Assembly: GCA_964540535.1 (NCBI GenBank)
Contig: CAZIMO010000002.1
Coordinates: 186,001 to 250,000, forward strand
Reading direction: 5' to 3'
Length of the DNA: 64,000 nucleotides
Source: Fimenecus sp964540535
Lineage (GTDB): Bacteria > Bacillota > Clostridia > Oscillospirales > Acutalibacteraceae
A program made the position numbers and the translations under genes. Positions 9,078 to 17,775 of the stretch are shown in pieces (position 1 is the stretch's first letter; the number at the start of each line of letters is the position of its first letter). The notes under the pieces are model-generated. The model ran no database searches, had not been told where the DNA came from, and was given only the letters and a program-made list of their open reading frames with translations.

Positions 9078-12000
9078 ATGTCCGCATTTGAAAAGGCAAT
9101 TAGACAGTCAGCAGAATATCAAGGTGTACAAAACAGCATTAAAAAAGGATTTATGCCCCAAGGCGTATTGGGCCTTACCCCCGTGCAAAAGGCGCATCTT
9201 GCATCTGCACTTACAGAGAGTCTTGAAAAAAAGGCTCTTATTGTTGTACCCGATGATGCGGCGGCGGCGCGTCTTTGCGAGGATTTAACCGCATTCGGTA
9301 AAAACGCGCTTCACTACCCTGCGCGCAGTTTATCCTTTTGGACGACCGACGGACAAAGCTATGAATATGAGCAAAAGCGCATTAAGGCTTTGCGCCGTAT
9401 GCTTGACGGCAAATGCGACATTGTTGTTGCAAGCGCTGAGGCAGCAATCTCTTACACAGTTCCGCCTGAAATTCTCCGTCAAAAATCAGTATTGCTCAAA
9501 AAAGGGCAGGAAATACCTCTTGAGAATATTTTAATATCCCTTAATGCGGCAGGATATAAACGAGTTGACGCGGTTGAAGGCGTAGGTCAGTTCTCATGCC
9601 GCGGCGGAATTGTGGACTTTTTCTCGCCCGATGACGACCAGCCTGTAAGAATTGAACTTTGGGGAGATACAGTTGACACAATGTGCTGTTTTGATGTGCA
9701 GAGCCAACGCAGAACTGTCAATATTGATGAGATTTTAATTGCTCCGTCAAGAGAAATTATTATTGATAATCCCGAAGAATTAGCCGATAAAATAAAGAAT
9801 TTCGCCTCTTCTGTTCGCGGCAAGAGAGCTGACGCAGTAAAAGAAAAGCTTTATGCTGATATTGACAGACTAAAAAACAGTGTTGCTGTAGGCTCTGCCG
9901 ATAAATATCTTCCTCTTTGCTACTCCCCTGCCACAATATTTGATTATGCTGAAGATTATCTGTTTTTCGCATTTGAAACAGGCGGAATAAAAGAAAAAAT
10001 CAACTCAACACAAAAGCTGTTGCTTGAAGATATTAAATCGGGAATTGAGGACGGCACGCTTTGTAAGGGCCTTGACAAATTCACGCTGAATTTTGCGGAA
10101 TTTACAGATAAATACGAAAAGCTCAAGGCGACTTATATGGATAACTTTGCCAGAGGAAGCTTTGATACGCCTGTAAAGAGCCTTACCACCTTTAACGGCG
10201 GTACACTGCCCATTTGGAACGGCAGACTTGATGTGCTTATTGAAGACATTAAGCCCATACTTGCAAAAGACAGCACGGCTGTTGTATTTGCAGGCACTGA
10301 AAAAAGCGCTAAAAATCTTGCAGAAGCTTTAAATGACGAAGAAATTCCGTCGCTTTATTTTCCGTTAATCCCTGCTGAATTTCCAAAGGGTACAGTATCC
10401 GTACTGCCCGGTTCGCTGACATCCGGATTTTCATTTTCACGGGAAAAGCTTTATATTTTCACATATTCAAAGGTTTATCAAAGCAAGACAAAAAGAAAAA
10501 ACACAGGCTTTAAGGCTAAAGACACACTCCATTCCCTTGATGAGCTTAAAAATGGCGACTATGTTGTTCACTCTGTTCACGGTATAGGTATTTTTGACGG
10601 TGTTACACAGCTTGAAGCCAATAAAATAGTCAAAGATTACATCAAAATTAAATATGCGAAAAGCGATGTGCTTTATGTGCCTGTTACACAGCTCGATTTG
10701 GTATCAAAATATATCGGTCCGCACGAGGATGACGGCAAGACATTAAAGCTTAACCGTTTAGGCGGTGCTGATTGGGAAAAATCAAGGAACCGTGTTCGTT
10801 CTGCTGTTAAAGATATGGCAGATCAGCTTATTAAGCTTTATTCAAAACGTATGCGCACCGAGGGTTACGCATTCTCGCCGGATATTGATATGCAGCTTGA
10901 TTTTGAACGCCGTTTTCCGTTTGAAGAAACAGGCGACCAGCTACGAAGCATTGACGAAATTAAAAGCGATATGGAAAAGCCCTACCCTATGGACAGACTT
11001 CTTTGCGGCGATGTAGGCTTTGGCAAGACAGAGGTTGCTCTGCGTGCGGTTTTCAAATGTATCGCAGACGGTAAGCAGTGCGCAATTTTAGTGCCTACAA
11101 CCATTCTTGCGCTTCAGCATTATCAAACCATATTAAAGCGTTTTGACGGATTTCCCATTGAAGCTGAAATGCTTTCACGTTTTCGCACTCCCGCACAGAA
11201 ATCAAAAATCATTAAGGGTATAAACTCGGGCTTTATTGATATTATTGTGGGAACTCATTCCCTTATTGCAAATAATGTAAAATTCAAGGATTTAGGTCTT
11301 TTGATTGTTGACGAAGAACAACGCTTCGGTGTTGCTCAAAAAGAGAAAATTAAAGAGAAATTTGCAGGTGTTGATGTGCTTACCCTCTCGGCAACGCCTA
11401 TTCCGAGAACTCTTAATATGGCTATGTCGGGAATTCGTGATATGTCGGTTATTGAAGAAGCACCGTCTGACAGATTTCCTGTTCAGACTTATGTGGTTGA
11501 GCATAATCTTCCCTTGCTTTGTGAGGCTATGGAAAAAGAGCTTCGTCGAGGCGGTCAGGTATATTTTTTGCACAACCGCGTTGAAACAATTGACGGTGTT
11601 GCAAATTCTATCAAAGAATATCTGCCCGACGCACGAATTGCGGTGGCTCACGGCAAGATGAACGAAGAGCAGTTGAGCGACATCTGGCGTGACCTTATGA
11701 ACGGCGAGATTGATATTCTTGTATGCACCACAATTATTGAAACAGGTGTTGATGTGCCAAACGTAAACACGCTGATTATTGAAGACGCAGACCGTTTGGG
11801 ACTTGCGCAACTTCATCAGTTACGCGGAAGAGTTGGCAGAAGCGCCAGACGGGCAAGCGCATATCTCACATATAAGCGTGACAAAAATCTTACAGAGGTT
11901 GCATACAAGCGGTTGCAGGCAATCCGTGAATACACAGAATTTGGTTCGGGTTTTAAAATTGCAATGCGCGACCTTGAAATTCGAGGGGCAGGCAATCTTT

Positions 12001-12551
12001 TGGGCGCTCAACAGCACGGTCACCTGGCGACAGTCGGTTATGATATGTATATGAAGCTGTTGAACGAGGCGATCAGCGACGAAAAAGGCGAAGCACCTAA
12101 AAGACAGCGTGAATGTCTTATCGACTTGCAGATTAACGCTCATATTCCCGATAAATATATTTCGGCTCTTTCTCAAAGACTTACGGTATACCGCAGAATT
12201 GCCGATGTGCGAACCTTTGAAGACGCAGAAGATGTGCGCGATGAACTGCGTGACCGTTTCGGCGATATTCCGCCGTCGGTTGAGGGACTTATCGAAGTAT
12301 CGTTATGCAGAAACACTGCGTCATCCCTTGGAATTTACGAAATCGGTCAGCGCGGTGATACAATTGCACTTTATTGCGAAGAAATCAACGCTTCGTTGGT
12401 TCTTGATATTTCGTCTGTGCTTCGTGGCAGAGTCAGCGTTAATTCAAAGGGCAAAACAAGCATAAATGTTAAAAAATTACCCGAACAGAACTCTCTTGAC
12501 ACCCTTAAAGAGATTTTTGAGGCGGTTGAGGCTTGCAGAAAAAGCTCTTAA
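9078..12551 (+). CDS. mfd: Transcription-repair coupling factor
   Basis: At 1157 residues this is full-length Mfd. Domains in order are a UvrB-like N-terminal module, the RNA polymerase-interacting (CarD-like) domain near GDYVVHSVHGIG, the translocase motor with GDVGFGKTE (Walker A) and DEEQRFG, RecG-like motifs with the GRVGRS arginine-finger region, and a C-terminal TRCF domain. Mfd pushes stalled RNA polymerase off lesions and recruits UvrA. The gene is undamaged and directly follows pth. Confidence 0.98.
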   Translation: MSAFEKAIRQSAEYQGVQNSIKKGFMPQGVLGLTPVQKAHLASALTESLEKKALIVVPDDAAAARLCEDLTAFGKNALHYPARSLSFWTTDGQSYEYEQKRIKALRRMLDGKCDIVVASAEAAISYTVPPEILRQKSVLLKKGQEIPLENILISLNAAGYKRVDAVEGVGQFSCRGGIVDFFSPDDDQPVRIELWGDTVDTMCCFDVQSQRRTVNIDEILIAPSREIIIDNPEELADKIKNFASSVRGKRADAVKEKLYADIDRLKNSVAVGSADKYLPLCYSPATIFDYAEDYLFFAFETGGIKEKINSTQKLLLEDIKSGIEDGTLCKGLDKFTLNFAEFTDKYEKLKATYMDNFARGSFDTPVKSLTTFNGGTLPIWNGRLDVLIEDIKPILAKDSTAVVFAGTEKSAKNLAEALNDEEIPSLYFPLIPAEFPKGTVSVLPGSLTSGFSFSREKLYIFTYSKVYQSKTKRKNTGFKAKDTLHSLDELKNGDYVVHSVHGIGIFDGVTQLEANKIVKDYIKIKYAKSDVLYVPVTQLDLVSKYIGPHEDDGKTLKLNRLGGADWEKSRNRVRSAVKDMADQLIKLYSKRMRTEGYAFSPDIDMQLDFERRFPFEETGDQLRSIDEIKSDMEKPYPMDRLLCGDVGFGKTEVALRAVFKCIADGKQCAILVPTTILALQHYQTILKRFDGFPIEAEMLSRFRTPAQKSKIIKGINSGFIDIIVGTHSLIANNVKFKDLGLLIVDEEQRFGVAQKEKIKEKFAGVDVLTLSATPIPRTLNMAMSGIRDMSVIEEAPSDRFPVQTYVVEHNLPLLCEAMEKELRRGGQVYFLHNRVETIDGVANSIKEYLPDARIAVAHGKMNEEQLSDIWRDLMNGEIDILVCTTIIETGVDVPNVNTLIIEDADRLGLAQLHQLRGRVGRSARRASAYLTYKRDKNLTEVAYKRLQAIREYTEFGSGFKIAMRDLEIRGAGNLLGAQQHGHLATVGYDMYMKLLNEAISDEKGEAPKRQRECLIDLQINAHIPDKYISALSQRLTVYRRIADVRTFEDAEDVRDELRDRFGDIPPSVEGLIEVSLCRNTASSLGIYEIGQRGDTIALYCEEINASLVLDISSVLRGRVSVNSKGKTSINVKKLPEQNSLDTLKEIFEAVEACRKSS

Positions 12552-12582
12552 ATTTCAAAATTTATAAAAAACAGAGTTTTTG

Positions 12583-12612
12583 ATATTGTAAAGCTATTTA
12601 GCTTTACAATAT
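12583..12612. repeat. Perfect 14-bp palindrome, copy 1 (GTAAAGCT core)
   Basis: Arms ATATTGTAAAGCTA and TAGCTTTACAATAT flank a TT loop, 31 bp after mfd. No T tract follows, so it is not a standard terminator. Its GTAAAGCT...AGCTTTAC core recurs at 12665-12694. Confidence 0.8.
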
Positions 12613-12664
12613 TTGCATTATAAAAAGCCACGGCATATTGATATACAACAGATTTGCTATACTA

Positions 12665-12694
12665 TATATGTAAAGCTGTTAAGCTTTACATATA
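12665..12694. promoter_or_regulatory. Palindrome copy 2 at the metal-transporter promoter (candidate operator)
   Basis: Arms TATATGTAAAGCT and AGCTTTACATATA (13 bp, perfect) flank GTTA. It overlaps or follows a possible -10 region (TATACT at 12658, with TTGATA at 12638; the spacing is poor) and ends 25 bp before the GTG start of the CDF gene. It could act as a repressor or activator site or as an RNA hairpin. Confidence 0.55.
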
Positions 12695-12719
12695 AAATAT
12701 GATTTAAGGCGGTGCCTGT

Positions 12720-13586
12720 GTGAAGAAAAAACTATCCCCTGTGCTGATTTTTGCAGGAATTGTAAACTTTTTTCTGTTCTTTATAAAATTTTATATAGGC
12801 ATTCGCACCAATAGCCAATGTATTTATACCGACAGCATAAACAACCTTATGGACACGCTGTCACTGTGCCTTGCGTTGATTGGAATTTCATTTATAAACA
12901 AGTCTGCAACTCCCCGATTCAGATACGGCTTCGGCAGAATGGAAGATATTACATCATTTGTAATGTCACTTATTATGACGGCGGCAGGGCTTGGCTTTGC
13001 TTACAGCTCGCTCGGCAGAATGATGACGCCCGTACCTGTTTGGTACTTCACAAAATATGCAGTAATTATAGGCGCAACCTGCCTTGTAAAACTCATATTG
13101 GGTATCATTTTCACGGTAAAATACAAAAAAGAAAAGTCTGCCGTACTTAAAACCGTTATGCTTGACTCATTTCTTGACTGCGGAATCACAGCGGTAACTT
13201 TAATTTCGTTCACAGTTTCAAATTCTGCCGGATTTGTGCTTGACGCAGTTTTAGGACTTGTAATCAGCATAATTATTGCGGTTGCAGGAATTCGCCTTAT
13301 AATTTCTTCGCTCGCTGAAATTATAGGTCAGCACTCGGAAGAAATTTACGGCAATACAGAAAATATTATTGAAGAAATCTGCAAAAATACGCCCTATTCG
13401 GTAAAGGATATTTTAGTTCACAGCTACGGCAAAAGCCGTATATATGTCAATATTTATATGATATCAACTGAACAGAATACAGAAAACCTTAAAACTGTTC
13501 AGAATACAATAAAATCAAGGCTTGAAAGCGAATTCGGATACGCTTCGGCTATTGAGTGGGAAGCAAAATGTTCAAACTTGGTATAA
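12720..13586 (+). CDS. Cation diffusion facilitator (CDF) family metal transporter
   Basis: This 288-residue protein has about six hydrophobic helices in its first 200 residues, then a cytoplasmic ferredoxin-like domain. The helix-2 signature is YTDSINNLMD (D38, D45), where classical CDFs have an HxxxD/DxxxD zinc site. That suggests a non-zinc or altered specificity such as Mn, Fe or Cd, but this is inference. CDF proteins export divalent metals by proton antiport. The GTG start is preceded by AAGGCGG. The palindromes upstream suggest metal- or repressor-dependent control. Confidence 0.88.
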   Translation: MKKKLSPVLIFAGIVNFFLFFIKFYIGIRTNSQCIYTDSINNLMDTLSLCLALIGISFINKSATPRFRYGFGRMEDITSFVMSLIMTAAGLGFAYSSLGRMMTPVPVWYFTKYAVIIGATCLVKLILGIIFTVKYKKEKSAVLKTVMLDSFLDCGITAVTLISFTVSNSAGFVLDAVLGLVISIIIAVAGIRLIISSLAEIIGQHSEEIYGNTENIIEEICKNTPYSVKDILVHSYGKSRIYVNIYMISTEQNTENLKTVQNTIKSRLESEFGYASAIEWEAKCSNLV

Positions 13587-13933
13587 TTGAAGAAAGTTTA
13601 AAAAACAGAAATATACTTGATGAATTAAAACCGTATTTTTATTCACAGCGAATAGAAAATGTGCCTGAGGACGCTGTACCTATATGGCATACTAATGAAT
13701 ATCATATTGAAGAAAACGAGCTTTTAAATATTCTAAATAAGTTAAAAGAGAATCTGCTTGACACTTGGTATATTCACGCTTTTAATGAAGAAAAGCTGTA
13801 TGTAGTGTTGCAGGGAAAATATTTTTGTCTGTCTCCCAAAAGAGATAAAACTTGGAAAGAAATGATTTATTACGGAGTTAAGGTAGGCAAGGTTGATAAA
13901 AAATTTCTTAAAAATATACCTTTGCATATTTAA
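13568..13933 (+). CDS. Conserved hypothetical protein, about 121 residues
   Basis: I do not recognise a named family. The protein is acidic and soluble, with no signal or membrane segment. Near its centre it has a WHTNEY segment followed by WYIHAF and a short beta-rich stretch ending IPLHI. The ATG at 13568 has GGGAAG upstream and overlaps the end of the CDF gene by 19 bp; a GTG at 13556 is less likely. It starts the AT-richer group of small genes and precedes the S66 peptidase by 14 bp. Confidence 0.75.
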   Translation: MFKLGIIEESLKNRNILDELKPYFYSQRIENVPEDAVPIWHTNEYHIEENELLNILNKLKENLLDTWYIHAFNEEKLYVVLQGKYFCLSPKRDKTWKEMIYYGVKVGKVDKKFLKNIPLHI

Positions 13934-13947
13934 ACAGGAGAGTTAAT

Positions 13948-14982
13948 ATGATAAAGCCTGAAAATTTGAAAAAAGGAGATAAAGTAGCAGTTGTAAGTTT
14001 ATCGTGGGGCGGACTTGGCGATAGTGCCTTTATTCATAAGTTTTATATTGCTAAAGAAAGATTGGAAAACGACTTTGGCTTGGAAGTTGTTGTAATGCCA
14101 CATACTTTAAGCGGTTCTGAATATGTATATAATCATCCTGAAGACAGAGCTAAAGATTTAATGGATGCTTTCTCTGATAAAACTATCAAAGGAATTTTCT
14201 GTGCAATCGGCGGAGATGACACCATAAGAACATTACCTTACATAGACTATGAAATCATAAAGAATAATCCTAAAATCTTTATGGGATATTCAGATACAAC
14301 TGTTAATCATTTTTTGATGAACAAAGCAGGGTTGGTTTCATATTACGGACCGTCTGTTATGTGTGAATTTGGCGAATATGTAAGAATGTTTGATAACACC
14401 GTAGAGGCTGTGAAAAATATATTGTTTGAAAATTCTGCTGATTATGAAATTAAATCAAGTAAATATTGGTCTGATAAATGGGTTTCTTGGTCTAAAAAGA
14501 ATAAAAATGTTTCTCGGAAGAAAGTTAAGGAAACTCACGGATATGAAGTGCTGCAAGGAAAAGGTATAATTCACGGTAAAGTTTTGGGTGGCTGTATTGA
14601 TGTATTTCCAATGATGATAGGAACAGAAATATGGCCGTCAAAGAGTGAATGGAATGATAAGATCTTGTTAATTGAAACAAGTGAAGATAAAATCTCTCCT
14701 GATCTTTTGAAATATTATTTAAGAAATTTAGGAGCTCAAGGAATTTATGATGTTATTAAAGGCATAATTGTTGGCAAACCGATAGATGAAAAATACTATG
14801 ATGAGTATAAAGAAATATATAGAATGGTTATGAAGGAATATAAACGCTTGGATTTACCGATTTTATATAACATAAATATCGGTCATGCTTTCTCAACAGG
14901 CATTATGCCTTTAGGTACAGAAATAGAAGTTGATTACGATAATAAAAAGATTAGATTATTAGAATCTGCTACAAGCAATTAA
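13948..14982 (+). CDS. LD-carboxypeptidase / microcin C7 immunity (MccF)-like S66 peptidase
   Basis: This 344-residue protein shows the S66 catalytic set: S115 in GYSDTT, E243 in LIETSED and H313 in GHAFSTG. The N-terminal SWGGLG and AIGGDDTIR segments are typical of MccF-like members rather than of strict murein LD-carboxypeptidases. The family either trims muropeptide L,D bonds or cleaves peptidyl-nucleotide antibiotics to give self-immunity; the sequence cannot decide. It lacks a signal peptide, so it is cytoplasmic. A GGAG ribosome binding site precedes it. Base use is more A-rich than in flanking genes. Confidence 0.9.
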   Translation: MIKPENLKKGDKVAVVSLSWGGLGDSAFIHKFYIAKERLENDFGLEVVVMPHTLSGSEYVYNHPEDRAKDLMDAFSDKTIKGIFCAIGGDDTIRTLPYIDYEIIKNNPKIFMGYSDTTVNHFLMNKAGLVSYYGPSVMCEFGEYVRMFDNTVEAVKNILFENSADYEIKSSKYWSDKWVSWSKKNKNVSRKKVKETHGYEVLQGKGIIHGKVLGGCIDVFPMMIGTEIWPSKSEWNDKILLIETSEDKISPDLLKYYLRNLGAQGIYDVIKGIIVGKPIDEKYYDEYKEIYRMVMKEYKRLDLPILYNINIGHAFSTGIMPLGTEIEVDYDNKKIRLLESATSN

Positions 14983-15007
14983 GATTTTTACTAAAAACGA
15001 GGTCGAA

Positions 15008-15388
15008 ATGAAAAGAGAATTAGGTATAGCTCGCTGTGGACTTGCTTGTTGCTTGTGTTCAGAGAACGATAACTGTAAGGGCTGCAATTCAGGTGAATGT
15101 CCTGACAAAGAGTGGTGCGAAAACAAAAAATGCTCTGTTTCAAAAAACATAGAGCATTGTTATAGCTGTGATGAGATTTGCAGAAAAGGATTACTGAGCA
15201 AAATAAAGCCCTATGCTTTTACGGAATTTGTAAAAAGATACGGCGAGGAGCATTTACTTAATTGCCTTGAAAGAAACGAGCAAAACGGCATTGTTTATCA
15301 CCGTGAAGGTATCATTGGTGATTATGATACCTTTGATAATGTTGAGGCTCTTATTGAGTTTATTAAAACAGGAAAAATGAAGAAATGA
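15008..15388 (+). CDS. Cysteine-rich DUF3795-like protein
   Basis: This 126-residue protein has 13 cysteines in its first 60 residues, arranged as CGLACCLC, CKGC, C, C, C, C and CYSCDEIC. That pattern resembles DUF3795 proteins, which are suspected zinc or Fe-S binders of unknown function. The C-terminal half is an alpha-helical segment with an NCLERNE motif. It has no signal peptide. ATGA overlap couples it to the next small gene. Confidence 0.75.
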   Translation: MKRELGIARCGLACCLCSENDNCKGCNSGECPDKEWCENKKCSVSKNIEHCYSCDEICRKGLLSKIKPYAFTEFVKRYGEEHLLNCLERNEQNGIVYHREGIIGDYDTFDNVEALIEFIKTGKMKK

Positions 15389-15600
15389 AAAAGATCAAAC
15401 TTATTGCAAGAGAAAGAATAATAAATCCATCAACCGGAAAATGTCATTCGGATGAAGGACTTATGGCTTTAAACAGTTACTATGAAACTGCTCCATTTGA
15501 AGTTGATGATGATTATAATTCAACTGCGATTGTTTTAAAATTCGAGGAAAAACATCCGGAATGTTATTCTTGGAGCTATCAGATAATAGAATTGGATTAG
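15385..15600 (+). CDS. Small hypothetical protein (71 residues)
   Basis: The ATG overlaps the preceding stop as ATGA, supporting real translation. The 71-residue protein is acidic, with a C-terminal YSWSYQIIELD. No family is recognised. It belongs to the AT-rich accessory cassette. Confidence 0.6.
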   Translation: MKKIKLIARERIINPSTGKCHSDEGLMALNSYYETAPFEVDDDYNSTAIVLKFEEKHPECYSWSYQIIELD

Positions 15601-15648
15601 TTTTTCTGTGCTTATTGTTTAACTATTTAAAATATAATATTTTTTTAG

Positions 15649-15772
15649 ATGTGGTCGGTTTTGATTAACAAAGACACATCACAAAGCGAAAGACTTGTAA
15701 TGTTAAGAGCATCAATAGTTAATCAACTTAAGCAACAGAACAAATTAATGTTGATAATTTACCTATGATAGA
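15649..15772 (+). pseudogene. Possible decayed small ORF
   Basis: From ATG 15649 about 39 codons are open (MWSVLINKDTSQSERLVML...). Shifting one frame near 15753 would instead continue to DNLPMIEE and a stop just before the next ribosome binding site. This looks like a short gene or C-terminal relic with a frameshift, but no family is recognised and the call is weak. Confidence 0.3.
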
Positions 15773-15788
15773 AGAATGAGGTGTGCAA

Positions 15789-16073
15789 ATGGAAAAACTA
15801 CTTAAAAAAATTAAAAATTTAGGCATTAATGAATTTGAAAATTTAAAATCACTTAATCTAATGGATGGCAGTTATTTAAATTTAGAGTGCAAATTGCCCA
15901 ATGGACAAAAGGCTAAAATACTTGATGATAATAAACAATATTATGCAAATCAAATTGATATTGACGGCTCTGACAAGTGCTATGGTGTTGCTGCCGACGA
16001 AAATATGATAGCCGTTTACAAATATGGCTGTGACGGTATTGATGCAGAGTTAGTATTATGGGAAAAAATTTAA
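15789..16073 (+). CDS. Small hypothetical protein (94 residues)
   Basis: The 94-residue soluble protein has a helical N-terminus (MEKLLKKIKNLG) and an acidic beta-rich rest. ATG 15789 is preceded by GAGGTG at ideal distance, so I prefer it to the GTG at 15783. No family is recognised. It is the last gene of the AT-rich cassette. Confidence 0.6.
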   Translation: MEKLLKKIKNLGINEFENLKSLNLMDGSYLNLECKLPNGQKAKILDDNKQYYANQIDIDGSDKCYGVAADENMIAVYKYGCDGIDAELVLWEKI

Positions 16074-16181
16074 ACAACAGAAACCAATAGAAAGTAATTG
16101 AAATCGCTCAAATCCTATGCTATTATAAAGATGCTTGAAAAGAGATTGAAATGTTGAACTTGCGGCAACATTAAGTCAAAT

Positions 16182-16203
16182 AAGGTATAAAATTGTATAC
16201 CTT
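16182..16203. promoter_or_regulatory. Palindrome upstream of the metallophosphoesterase gene
   Basis: AAGGTATA and TATACCTT (8-bp perfect arms, 6-bp spacer) lie 33 bp before the start codon. The left arm includes a plausible -10 (TATAAA), so it could be an operator. Confidence 0.4.
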
Positions 16204-16235
16204 TATACTTGATTTATTGAATGGGAGGCAAAAAC

Positions 16236-17519
16236 ATGAAGAAAAAGAAGATAGGGAAAATAATTCTGCGTACACTTGGCATTATTTTAGCTGTTATTGT
16301 TCTTCTCGGAGCAATCGGCAAGCTTGCCAATGTAATCGGAAACAAAGCTCACCTTGAAAGCATTAAGGAGCTATCAGCTGTAGCTTATGAAAATCAGCTT
16401 ATACCTCAAAAAGACGCTGACGGTGTTTGGACATTCACAACTGATAACGATTTCAGAGTTATGCAGTTGACCGATGTACATATAGGCGGCGGCTGGATAA
16501 GCACTGCAAAAGACACAATGGCACTTAACGCAGTTGCGGCTATGGTTACTGCTGAAAAGCCCGACCTTGTAATTATCACCGGCGACCTCGTTTTTCCTGT
16601 GCCATATGCGGCAGGAACCTTTAACAATAAAAATTCCGCAGAGCTTGTAGCTACTCTTATGGAAACACTCGGTGTTTACTGGATTCCTCTTTACGGTAAT
16701 CATGATACTGAAAGCTATTCAAGATATACCCGTGAGGATATTTCGGAATTCTATGCCGATGAAAGATGGAATTACTGCCTTTTTGAAAACAACAGCGACG
16801 ACGGTGTTGACGGCTACTGTAACTCTGTTGTAAATGTTAAAAATTCAAAAGGCTTGGTTACACAGTCTTTCTACACCTTTGACACTCACTCATATATTGA
16901 GGGTGATCTTTTGGGTATCGGTTGGAAATATGATAATATTCACGATAATCAAATTGAATGGTATAAGGCTAATGTTGAGAAATACAATAAATATAACGCT
17001 GACCTTATAAATTCAAGCGATTGGGAAAACAAAGAAGACTTGCTTAACACCTACGGTACGGTTAAGTCGCTTGCATTCTGGCATGTACCCGCAAAAGAAT
17101 ACCTTTCAGCTTGGAACGAATATGTTGGGGCAGGCTACAAGGATACAGAAAACTTAACATATCATTACGGAACTGTCGGCGAAACAGGCGAACTTGTTTA
17201 TTCAGGCGTTTATGACGATAATGTTTTTGAAACTATGCAGGAATTAGGAAGCACCAAGGGTATTTTCTGCGGTCACGACCATTTGAATAACTTCTCGATT
17301 GAATATAAGGGAATTCGCCTTACATACGGTTACAGTATTGACTATCTTGCATATTCGGGCATTTCAAAGCTCGGCTCACAGCGTGGTTGTACTATTATTA
17401 CAGTTAAGCCCGACGGTAGCTTTGACTGCGTGGCTGAAAACTATTATCAAGACAAATATCAGTCATCAATCACCGAAAAAGAAGAAGTTACTATGCAGGA
17501 TTTGAATACTGCTGATTAA
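16236..17519 (+). CDS. Membrane-anchored metallophosphoesterase
   Basis: This 427-residue protein has an N-terminal membrane anchor (about 8-32) and an extracytoplasmic calcineurin-like phosphoesterase domain. Motifs seen are D80 and H82 (DVHIGG), GD at 116-117, GNHD at 154-157 and GHDH at 346-349, the complete dimetal set. The layout resembles purple acid phosphatase-like secreted enzymes; the substrate is unknown. The start is ATG 16236 because GGGAGG sits seven bases upstream; the ATG at 16221 overlaps that site. It is monocistronic, facing the DUF4097 gene. Confidence 0.9.
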   Translation: MKKKKIGKIILRTLGIILAVIVLLGAIGKLANVIGNKAHLESIKELSAVAYENQLIPQKDADGVWTFTTDNDFRVMQLTDVHIGGGWISTAKDTMALNAVAAMVTAEKPDLVIITGDLVFPVPYAAGTFNNKNSAELVATLMETLGVYWIPLYGNHDTESYSRYTREDISEFYADERWNYCLFENNSDDGVDGYCNSVVNVKNSKGLVTQSFYTFDTHSYIEGDLLGIGWKYDNIHDNQIEWYKANVEKYNKYNADLINSSDWENKEDLLNTYGTVKSLAFWHVPAKEYLSAWNEYVGAGYKDTENLTYHYGTVGETGELVYSGVYDDNVFETMQELGSTKGIFCGHDHLNNFSIEYKGIRLTYGYSIDYLAYSGISKLGSQRGCTIITVKPDGSFDCVAENYYQDKYQSSITEKEEVTMQDLNTAD

Positions 17520-17655
17520 ATTCAGAGAAATTATAGTATTGATTGCAATTATCTGTTCGGGATTAAGTGCAAAGGGTAAAAATGAATATTTTGAAGATTA
17601 TTGCTCTCCTAAAAATACTGCGACAGCCAACGCTGTATTTTCTGTACTGATTTTC

Positions 17656-17707
17656 TTACGACACGCCGAGGGCTGAAATTCTTTATTCTACGCATTTTTT
17701 CTATCCA
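17656..17707. repeat. Partial copy of the 25-kb MITE-like repeat
   Basis: This stretch shares ATTCTACGCATTTTTTC, CTATCCA and an upstream TACGAC...GGGCTG...AATT block with 25114-25162, differing by small gaps and substitutions. The left end of the other element is not seen here. Confidence 0.6.
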
Positions 17708-17720
17708 CTAATGACGGCAA

Positions 17721-17756
17721 AAAGAGCTGTAAAAACAAAAGTTTTTACAGCTCTTT
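17721..17756. terminator. Bidirectional intrinsic terminator
   Basis: AAAGAGCTGTAAAAAC and its exact complement (16 bp) flank an AAAA loop, between the convergent phosphoesterase and DUF4097 genes. Confidence 0.8.
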
Positions 17757-17775
17757 AATTATATTAAACTAAAAT

